Of a stretch of 64,000 bases of DNA, positions 54,353 through 63,800 are shown one piece after another. Under the pieces are notes generated by a model. The model did no database searches. It saw only the letters and a program-made list of their open reading frames with translations, and was not told the DNA's origin. The DNA comes from CAVQCJ01 sp963771835 (GTDB taxonomy: Bacteria > Actinomycetota > Actinomycetes > Prado026). Positions within the stretch are counted from its first letter, which is position 1. Each line of letters starts with the position of its first letter. The position numbers and the translations under genes were made by a program. The stretch lies in assembly GCA_963771835.1 (NCBI GenBank), contig CAVYVA010000002.1, positions 186,001 to 250,000 of the forward strand, read 5' to 3'.

Positions 54353-57040
54353 CGTCGCCGGACCGGTCTTGGTGATCGCCAGGTCAGCCGAGCGCGGTCA
54401 CCGTCGTGACCGCGGTCGAGGTGTTGTTCGCCGGGTTCGGGTCGGCGGTGGTGGCCGCGACCGAGGCCGTGTTGGACAGGCTCGCCGCCTGGGCGGGGGC
54501 CGTCACGACGATCGTGATCGACGGGGCCGTCGCCCCGGCCGCCAGCGCCGGCAACGTGCAGGTCGCCGACACGTTCCCCACGTTGGTGCAGGTCCAGCCG
54601 GCCCCGGCCGCGGACACGAACGTCACCCCGGCCGGCAAGGTGTCGGTCACCGACAGGTTCGCCGCGTCCGAGGGACCGTTGTCAGTGACCACCAGCTGGT
54701 AGGACACGGCACCGCCGGCCACCACCGTCGCCGGAGCGGTCTTGGTGATCGCCAGGTCAGCCGAAGCCGTCACCCCGGTCGTCACCGACGAGGTGTTGTT
54801 CGCCGGCACCGGGTCCGCCGTCGTGGAGGCCACCGACGCGGTGTTCGTCAACGAACCCGCCTGCGCCGGCGCCGTCACCGTCACCGTGATCGTCGGCGCC
54901 GTCGCACCCGCCGCCAACGCCGGCCGAGTGCACGTCGCCGACACGTTCCCCACGTTCGAGCACGCCCACCCGGCCCCGGCCGCGGACACGAACGTCACCC
55001 CAGCCGGCAACGTGTCCGTCACCGACAGGTTCGCCGCATCCGACGGACCGTTGTTCACCACCACCAGCGAGTACGCCACCGACCCACCCGCCACCACCGT
55101 CGGCGGCCCCAGCTTGGTCATCACCAGGTCCGCCGACGCCGTCACCGCCGTCACCGCGGTCGAGGTGTTGTTCCCCGGCACCGGGTCCGCCGTGGTCGAG
55201 GCCACCGACGCGGTGTCCGACAACGACCCGGCCTGCGCCGGCGCCGTCACCGTCACCGTGATCGTCGGTGCGGTGGCGCCCGCGACCAACACGGCCCGCG
55301 TGCAGGTCGCCGACACGTTCCCCACGTTCGAGCACGCCCACCCGGCCCCGGTCGCGGACACGAACGTCACCCCAGCCGGCAGCGTGTCGGTCACCGTCAG
55401 CGAGGCGGCGTCCGACGGACCGTTGTTCACCACCACCAGCGAGTACGCCACCGACCCGCCCGCCACCACCGTCGCCGGACCGGTCTTGGTGATCGCCAGA
55501 TCCGCCGACGCCGTCACCGTCGTGGACGCCGACGAGGTGTTGTTCGCCGGGTTCGGGTCACTCGTCGTACTCGCCACGCTCGCCGTGTTCGACAGGCTGC
55601 CCGGCCTGCGCCGGTGCCGTCACCGTCACGGTGATGGTCGGTGCTGTCGCGCCCGCGGCGAGGGCCGGCCGGGTGCAGGTGACCGACACGTTCCCCACGT
55701 TCGTGCAGGTCCAGCCGGCGCCGGTCGCCGACACGAACGTCACCCCGGCCGGCAGGGTGTCCGCGACGGAGAGGTTCGCCGCATCCGACGGACCGTTGTT
55801 CACCACCACCAGCGAGTACGCCACCGACCCACCCGCCACCACCGTCGCCGGACCGGTCTTGGTGATCGCCAGGTCAGCCGAGCGCGGTCACCGTCGTGAC
55901 CGCGGTCGAGGTGTTGTTCGCCGGGTTCGGGTCGGCGGTGGTGGCCGCGACCGAGGCCGTGTTGGACAGGCTCGCCGCCTGGGCGGGGGCCGTCACGACG
56001 ATCGTGATCGACGGGGCCGTCGCCCCGGCCGCCAGCGCCGGCAACGTGCAGGTCGCCGACACGTTCCCCACGTTCGTGCAGGTCCAGCCGGCCCCGGCCG
56101 CGGACACGAACGTCACCCCGGCCGGCAAGGTGTCGGTCACCGACAGGTTCGCCGCGTCCGAGGGACCGTTGTCAGTGACCACCAGCTGGTAGGACACGGC
56201 ACCGCCGGCCACCACCGTCGCCGGAGCGGTCTTGGTGATCGCCAGGTCAGCCGAAGCCGTCACCCCGGTCGTCACCGACGAGGTGTTGTTCGCCGGCACC
56301 GGGTCCGCCGTCGTGGAGGCCACCGACGCGGTGTTCGTCAACGAACCCGCCTGCGCCGGCGCCGTCACCGTCACCGTGATCGTCGGCGCCGTCGCACCCG
56401 CCGCCAACGCCGGCCGGGTGCACGTCGCCGACACGTTCCCCACGTTCGAGCACGCCCACCCGGCCCCGGCCGCGGACACGAACGTCACCCCAGCCGGCAA
56501 CGTGTCCGTCACCGACAGGTTCGCCGCATCCGACGGACCGTTGTTCACCACCACCAGCGAGTACGCCACCGACCCACCCGCCACCACCGTCGGCGGCCCC
56601 AGCTTGGTCATCACCAGGTCCGCCGACGCCGTCACCGCCGTCACCGCGGTCGAGGTGTTGTTCCCCGGCACCGGGTCCGCCGTGGTCGAGGCCACCGACG
56701 CGGTGTCCGACAACGACCCGGCCTGCGCCGGCGCCGTCACCGTCACCGTGATCGTCGGCGCGGTGGCGCCCGCGACCAACGCGGCCCGCGTGCAGGTCGC
56801 CGACACGTTCCCCACGTTCGAGCACGCCCACCCGGCCCCGGACGCGGACACGAACGTCACCCCAGCCGGCAGCGTGTCGGTCACCGTCAGCGAGGCGGCG
56901 TCCGACGGACCGTTGTTCACCACCACCAGCGAGTACGCCACCGACCCACCCGCCACCACCGTCGCCGGACCGGTCTTGGTGATCGCCAGATCCGCCGACG
57001 CCGTCACCGTCGTGGACGCCGACGAGGTGTTGTTCGCCGC
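54125..57040. repeat. Near-identical tandem duplication of four DUF11 repeats
   Basis: About 54125-55550 and 55615-57040 match almost base for base at an offset of 1490, which is four 372-base repeats plus 2 bases. Scattered single differences (for example TTGGTG versus TTCGTG at 54583/56073, and two near 55270/56760) show that they are separate copies and not one region assembled twice. Both share the frame-breaking insertion near 54390/55881. Confidence 0.85.
54384..55577 (-). CDS. DUF11 giant protein, internal piece (copy 1 of the 1.4-kb duplication)
   Basis: Three and a fraction repeats in frame, ending STAVTTVTALG at a one-base insertion in GTGACCGCG(C)TCGGC. Exactly the same insertion ends the next copy (55874). 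A short piece in another frame (55842-55601) links the two copies. Confidence 0.65.
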   Translation of the reverse strand: MASTTSDPNPANNTSSASTTVTASADLAITKTGPATVVAGGSVAYSLVVVNNGPSDAASLTVTDTLPAGVTFVSATGAGWACSNVGNVSATCTRAVLVAGATAPTITVTVTAPAQAGSLSDTASVASTTADPVPGNNTSTAVTAVTASADLVMTKLGPPTVVAGGSVAYSLVVVNNGPSDAANLSVTDTLPAGVTFVSAAGAGWACSNVGNVSATCTRPALAAGATAPTITVTVTAPAQAGSLTNTASVASTTADPVPANNTSSVTTGVTASADLAITKTAPATVVAGGAVSYQLVVTDNGPSDAANLSVTDTLPAGVTFVSAAGAGWTCTNVGNVSATCTLPALAAGATAPSITIVVTAPAQAASLSNTASVAATTADPNPANNTSTAVTTVTALG

Positions 57041-57187
57041 GTTCGGGTCGGCGGTGCTCGAGGTCACGGTCGCGGTGTCCGTCAACGCCGCCGCCTGGGC
57101 CGGGGCAGTCACCGTCACCGTGATCGTCGGGGCGGTCGCGCCGGTCGCCAGCGCCGGGCGGGTGCACGACGCCGACACGTTCCCCAC
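55874..57187 (-). CDS. DUF11 giant protein, internal piece (copy 2 of the 1.4-kb duplication)
   Basis: Three and a half repeats in frame, entering after an indel at about 57205 (GGCG(A)CCGGC) and ending at the shared insertion near 55881. A piece of another frame (57862-57206) joins it to the long N-terminal segment. Confidence 0.65.
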   Translation of the reverse strand: MGNVSASCTRPALATGATAPTITVTVTAPAQAAALTDTATVTSSTADPNAANNTSSASTTVTASADLAITKTGPATVVAGGSVAYSLVVVNNGPSDAASLTVTDTLPAGVTFVSASGAGWACSNVGNVSATCTRAALVAGATAPTITVTVTAPAQAGSLSDTASVASTTADPVPGNNTSTAVTAVTASADLVMTKLGPPTVVAGGSVAYSLVVVNNGPSDAANLSVTDTLPAGVTFVSAAGAGWACSNVGNVSATCTRPALAAGATAPTITVTVTAPAQAGSLTNTASVASTTADPVPANNTSSVTTGVTASADLAITKTAPATVVAGGAVSYQLVVTDNGPSDAANLSVTDTLPAGVTFVSAAGAGWTCTNVGNVSATCTLPALAAGATAPSITIVVTAPAQAASLSNTASVAATTADPNPANNTSTAVTTVTALG

Positions 57188-57853
57188 GTTCGTGCAGGTC
57201 CAGCCGGTCGCCGGTCGCCGACACGAACGTCACCCCGGCCGGCAGAGTGTCCGCGACGGAGAGGTTCGCCGCATCCGACGGACCGTTGTTCACCACCACC
57301 AGCGAGTACGCCACCGACCCGCCCGCCACCACCGTCGCCGGACCGGTCTTGGTGATCGCCAGGTCAGCCGACGGCGTGACCGTCGTCGTCGCTGTCGCGG
57401 TGTTGTTCGCCGCGTTCGGGTCGGGGGTCGCGGACGCCACGGTCGCCGAGTCGGTCAGAGTCGCACCCTGGGCGGGGGCCGTCACCGTGATCGTGATCAC
57501 CGGAGCTGCCGCACCGGCGGCCAGCGCCGGGCGGGTACAGGTCGCCGACACGTTCCCCACGTTCGTGCAGGTCCAACCCGCCCCCGTCGCCGACACGAAC
57601 GTCACCCCCGCCGGGAGGGTATCCGTGACGGAGAGGTTCGCCGCGTCGGACGGCCCGTTGTCCGTGACGGTCAGCTGGTAAGCCACGCTGCCCGCCGCCA
57701 CCACCGAGGCCGGACCGGTCTTCGTGATCGCCAGGTCGGCCGACGCGGTCACCGCGGTGACCGCGGTCGAGGTGTTGTTCGCGGCGTTGGGGTCCGCGGT
57801 GGCGGCCGAAACCGTCGCCGTGTTGGACAGCGACCCGGCCTGGGCCGGGGCGG

Positions 57854-60800
57854 TCACGACGACGTGATCGTCGGCGCGGTCGCGCCGGTCGCCAGCGCCG
57901 GCCTGGTGCACGTGGCCGATACGTTCCCGACGTTCGAGCACGCCCAACCGGCCCCGGTCGCCGACACGAACGTCACCCCGGCCGGCAACGTGTCCGCGAC
58001 CGACAGGTTCGCCGCATCCGACGGACCGTTGTTCACCACCACCAGCGAGTACGCCACCAGGGAACCGGCGACCACGGTGGCCGGACCGGTCTTGGTGATC
58101 GCCAGGTCGGCCGACGCGGTCACCGTCGTGACTGCGACCGCCGTGTTGTTCGCGGGGTTCGGGTCGGCAGTCGTGGACGAGACGGATGCGGTGTTGCTGA
58201 GCGAGGCAGCCTGGGCGGGAGCGGTCACCGTGATCGTGATCACCGGAGCCGTCGCGCCCGCCGACAGCGCCGCACGGGTGCACGTCACCGAGACGTTGCC
58301 GACGTTGGTGCACACCCAGCCGCCACCGGTCGCCGAGACGAAGGTGACGCCCGCCGGGAGGGTGTCGGTGACCGAGACGTTGGCGGCGTCGGACGGGCCG
58401 TTGTCCGTCACCGTGAGCTGGTAGGCCACGCTGCCAGCCGCCACCACCGTGGCCGGACCGGTCTTGGTGATCGCCAGGTCAGCCGATCCGGTCACAGCGG
58501 TGGTCACGGACGAGGTGTTGTTCGCGGGGTTCGGGTCGGCGGTGGTGGACGACACCGAGGCGGTGTTGGTCAGGGTCGCGATCTGCGGGGGCGCGGTGAC
58601 CACGAGGGTGATGGTGGGTGCGGTCGCACCGGTGGCGAGCGCCGGACGCGTGCAGCTCGCCGAGACGTTGCCCGCGTTGGTGCAGGTCCAGCCGGTCCCG
58701 GTCGCGGACACGAAGGTGACCCCGGCCGGCAGGGTGTCCGTAACGGTCAGGTTCGCGGCGTCGGACGGGCCGTTGTCTACCACCACCAGTGAGTAGGTCA
58801 CCGTGCCTGCGGCGGTCACGGTGGGCGGGCCGGTCTTGGTCATGGACAGGTCGGCGGACCCGGTGACCGTGGTGCTGGCGGTCGCGGTGTCGTTGGCCGG
58901 GTTGGGGTCCGGGGTGGCCGAGGAGACCGTCGCGCTGTTGGTCAGCGTGCCGGCCTGGCCGGGCGCGGTCACCACCACGGTGATCACCGGTGCGCTGGAC
59001 CCGGCGGTGAGCGTCGGGCGCGTACAGGTCGCCGAGACGTTGCCGACGTTGCTGCACGTCCAGCCCGCGCCGCCGGCCGAGACGAAGGTGACGCCGGCGG
59101 GCAGGGTGTCCGCGACGGACAGGCCGGAGGCGTCCGACGGGCCGTTGTTCGTGACGGTCAGCTGGTAGGACACGCTGCCCGCCGCCACGACCGAGGCCGG
59201 ACCGGTCTTGGTGATCGCCAGGTCCGCCACCGGGCCGACAGCCGTCGTGACCGAGCTGGTGTTGTTGGCCGCGTTCGGGTCGGCGGTCGCCGCGGACACG
59301 GTCGCCGTGTTGGTCAGGGTGGCCGCCGTCGGCGGCGCGGTCACCACCAGCGTGATGGCGGGGGCGGTGGTCCCGGTCGCCAGCGCCGGCCTGGTGCAGG
59401 TGACCGAGACGTTGCCGACGTTCGTGCACGTCCAGCCGGTCCCGGTCGCGGACACGAACGTCACCCCGGCGGGGAGCGTGTCCAGCACCGACAGGTTCGC
59501 GGCGTCCGAAGGACCGATGTCGGTGACCGAGAGCTGGTAGGACACCGCTCCGGACGCGAGGACGTTGGCCGGACCGGTCTTGGTGATCGCCAGGTCGGCG
59601 GACGCCGTCACGGTGGTGCTCGTCGTCGAGGTGTTGTTCGCGGCGTTGGGGTCGGGGGTGGCCGAGGTGACCGTCGACGTGTTCGTGAGCGTCGCCGCCT
59701 GCGCGGGCGCCGTCACCACGACGGTGATCGTCGGCGCGGTCCCGCCGGCCGCCAGCGCCGGCCGGGTGCAGGTCGCGGAGACGTTCCCGACGTTGGTGCA
59801 GGTCCATCCGGCGCCGGTGGCCGACACGAAGGTGACGCCCGCCGGAAGGGTGTCCGTGACCGACAGGTTCGCCGCGTCCGAAGGGCCGTTGTTCAGCACC
59901 ACCAGCGAGTAGCTGACCGAGCCGGCGGCGACCACGGTGGCGGGCCCTGACTTGGTGATCGACAGGTCGGCCGACGCGGTCACGGCCGTGCTGGTCGAGG
60001 AGGCGTTGTTCGCCGGGTTCGGGTCGCTGGTCGTACTGGCCACGCTCGAGCTGTTGACCATGGTGCCGGCCTGGGCCGGAGCCGTGACCACGAGGGTGAT
60101 CGTCGGCGCCGTCGCCCCCGCGGCCAGGGCGGGCCGGGTGCAGGTGGCCGAGACGTTCCCGACGTTGGTGCAGGTCCAACCCGCCCCGGTCGCCGACACG
60201 AACGTGACTCCGACCGGCAGCGTGTCGGTGACCGACAGGTTCGCCGCGTCCGACGGACCGTTGTTCACCACGACCAGCGAGTACGACACATTGTTCCCGG
60301 CCACGACCGTCGCCGGAGCGGTCTTGGTGATCGCCAGGTCGGCCGACGCCGTCACCGCGGTCACGGCGGTCGAGGTGTTGTTCGCCGGCACCGGGTCCGC
60401 CGTGGTCGACGACACCGACGCGGTGTTCGACAGCGAGCCGGCCTGGTTCGGCGCCTTCACCACGACCGTGATCGTCGGCGCCGTCGCACCCGTCGCCAAC
60501 GCCGGCCGGGTACACGTCGCCGACACGTTCCCGACGTTCGTGCACGTCCACCCCGCCCCGGACGCCGACACGAAGGTGACGCCCGCCGGCAGGGTGTCCG
60601 CGACCGACAGGTTCGCCGCATCCGAGGGACCGTTGTTCACCACCACCAGCGAGTACGACACATTGTTCCCGGCCACCACCGTGGCCGGACCGGTCTTGGT
60701 GATCGCCAGGTCCGCCGAGGCGGTCACTGTGGTGTTCGCGACCGAGGTGTTGTTGGCGGCGTTCGGGTCGGCGGTCGTGCTCGACACGCTGGACGTGTTC

Positions 60801-63800
60801 GACAGCACCGCGGCCTGGCCCGGAGCCGTCACGACGATCGTGATCGTCGGCGCAGTCGCCCCGGTCACGAGGGCAGGCCTGGTGCAGGTCACCGACACGT
60901 TCCCGACGTTGGTGCAGGTCCAGCCGGCGCCGGTGGCCGACACGAAGGTGATCCCGGCCGGCAGCGTGTCCGCGACCGACAGGTTCGCCGCGTCGGACGG
61001 ACCGTTGTTCACCACCACCAGCGAGTACGACACCGACCCGCCGGCCACCACCGTCGCCGGACCGGTCTTGGTGATCGCCAGGTCCGCCGAAGCCGTCACC
61101 CCGGTCGTCACCGACGAGGTGTTGTTCGCCGGGACCGGGTCCGCCGTGGTCGATGAGACCGACGCGGTGTTCGTCAACGAACCCGCCTGCGCCGGCGCCG
61201 TCACCGTCACCGTGATCGTCGGCGCCGTCGCCCCCGCGGCCAGCGCGGCCCGGGTGCAGGTCGCCGACACGTTCCCGACGTTCGAGCACACCCAACCCGT
61301 GCCGGTCGCCGACACGAAGGTGACGCCCGCCGGCAGGGTGTCCGCGACCGACAGGTTCGCCGCGTCCGACGGACCGTTGTTCACCACCACCAGCGAGTAC
61401 GCCACCGACCCGCCCGCCACCACCGTCGGCGGCCCCAGCTTGGTCATCACCAGGTCCGCCGACGCCGTCACCGCCGTCACGGCGGTCGAGGTGTTGTTCG
61501 CCGGCACCGGGTCCGCCGTGGTCGACGACACCGACGCGGTGTTCGACAGCGAGCCGGCCTGGTTCGGCGCCTTCACCACGACCGTGATCGTCGGCGCCGT
61601 CGCACCCGTCGCCAACGCCGGCCGGGTACACGTCGCCGACACGTTCCCGACGTTCGTGCACGTCCACCCCGCCCCGGACGCCGACACGAAGGTGACGCCC
61701 GCCGGCAGGGTGTCCGCGACCGACAGGTTCGCCGCATCCGAGGGACCGTTGTTCACCACCACCAGCGAGTACGACACATTGTTCCCGGCCACCACCGTGG
61801 CCGGACCGGTCTTGGTGATCGCCAGGTCCGCCGAGGCGGTCACTGTGGTGTTCGCGACCGAGGTGTTGTTGGCGGCGTTCGGGTCGGCGGTCGTGCTCGA
61901 CACGCTGGACGTGTTCGACAGCACCGCGGCCTGGCCCGGAGCCGTCACGACGATCGTGATCGTCGGCGCAGTCGCCCCGGTCACGAGGGCAGGCCTGGTG
62001 CACGACACCGACACGTTTCCCACGTTGGTGCAGGTCCAGCCGGCGCCGGTGGCCGAGACGAAGGTGATCCCGGCCGGCAGCGTGTCCGTCACCGTCAGCG
62101 CGGCGGCGTCCGACGGACCGTTGTTCACCACCACCAACGAGTACGACACCGACCCGCCCGCCACCACCGTCGCCGGACCGGTCTTGGTGATCGCCAGGTC
62201 GGCCGACGGCGTGACCGTGGTGCTCAGCGACGAGCTGTTGTTCGCTGCGTTCGGGTCGGTCGTGGTCGCCGCCACCGATGCGACGTTCGACAGCATCGCC
62301 CCCTGGGCCGGCGCGGTCACCGTCACCGTGATCGCGGGCGCGGACGTCCCGGTGGCGAGCGCGGGTCTCGTGCAGCTGACCGACACGTTCCCCGTGTTGG
62401 TGCAGGTCCAGCCCGCCCCGGTCGCCGACACGAACGTCACCCCGGCCGGCAGGGTGTCCGTCACCGTCAGCGAGGCGGCGTCGGACGGGCCGGCGTTCGC
62501 GACCGCGAGCGAGTAGCTCACGCTGGCGCCGGCCGCCACCGTCGCCGGACCGGTCTTGACGATGGACAGGTCGGCCAGCGCGGTGACCGTCGTCGACGCG
62601 GTGGAGGTGTTGTTCGCGGGCGTCTGGTCCGGCGTGGTGGCCGTCACGGTCGCGGTGTCGGTCAAGGTCGCGGCCTGGGCCGGCGCGGTCACGACCACGG
62701 TGATCGCCGGGGCGGTCGCGCCGTTGGCCAGCGCCGGACGCGTGCAGGTGGCCGACACGTTCCCGACATTGGTGCAGGTCCAGCCGGTCCCGGTCGCCGA
62801 CACGAACGTCACCCCGGCCGGCAGCGTGTCGGTGACCGACAACCCGGTCGCGGCGGCCGGGCCCGCGTTCGCGACCGTCAACGTGTAGGTCACGGACCCC
62901 AGCGCGTTCACGGTGGCCGGGCCCGTCTTCGTGATCGACAGGTCGGCGCACTCGGCACCGCCGCTGACACCCGGGATGGTGGCGGGGGCGGCGGTCGCCG
63001 TCTGGCCGGCGGTGCCCGCCGACGACCCGTACACCAGGTTCCCGGTGGTGGTGATGCCGTTGGCTCCGGCGGTCACGGTCTGGGCGGTCGGCGCACTGGA
63101 GGTGAAGATCCAGCCGCCGCCACCACCGCCACCGGGACCGTGCGCGTTCGCCGCGCCCGCCTGCGTGGCCCAGGCGTCGCCGCCGCGGCCGCCGTTCGCG
63201 TTGAGGGTCGCGCCGGCGAGCGAGCCGCTCGGTGAGGTGAGGACGATGGTCCCGCCCGCACCTCCGCCACCGCCGCCGTCGTTCGCGGTGAGGTTGTACG
63301 CGGCGGCGCCGTTGGCCGTGATGGTGCCGGCGCCGCCGACCGACGCCGCCCGGATCAGCACCATGCCGCCGCCGGCCGCGCCGCTGGAGTTCGGGGCGGT
63401 GAAGTTGTTGCCGGTGCCCGCGCCGCCGCCGCCGCCGAGGACGACCCGCGCAGACGTCGCCGGGATGGCCACGCCGCCGTACCCGCCCGTGGCCACCCCC
63501 GAGTTCCACGCGTTGCCGCCCTGGCCGCCGGTCCCGCCGTTGCCGCCGCCGCCGCCGCCGGTGTTCTGGTCGTTCACGGTCGGGTTCCCGTCCGTGCCGC
63601 CGCCGCCGGCGTTCGCCGGCGCTCCCCTGGCCACGTCGCCGCCGGGATAGCCGTCGCCGGCCGTGGTCTGGGTCGGGGTTCCGGCGATGCCCTCGCCCTT
63701 GGTCCCGTCGGTGCCGATCGTCGCGCTACGGACGACGTCGGTGTTGGCGGTCCCCGCGGCCCCGGTGCGCTGGATGCCGATGCCGCCGCGGAACCCGAGG

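Noticed and set aside
59937..62516. Plus-strand repetitive frame of about 860 codons (TTTSEYATDPPATTV repeats) opposite the DUF11 array
   Set aside because: It arises because the DUF11 repeat is a multiple of three, so its complement is open too. It lacks an independent start signal, and the minus-strand reading has the known domain.
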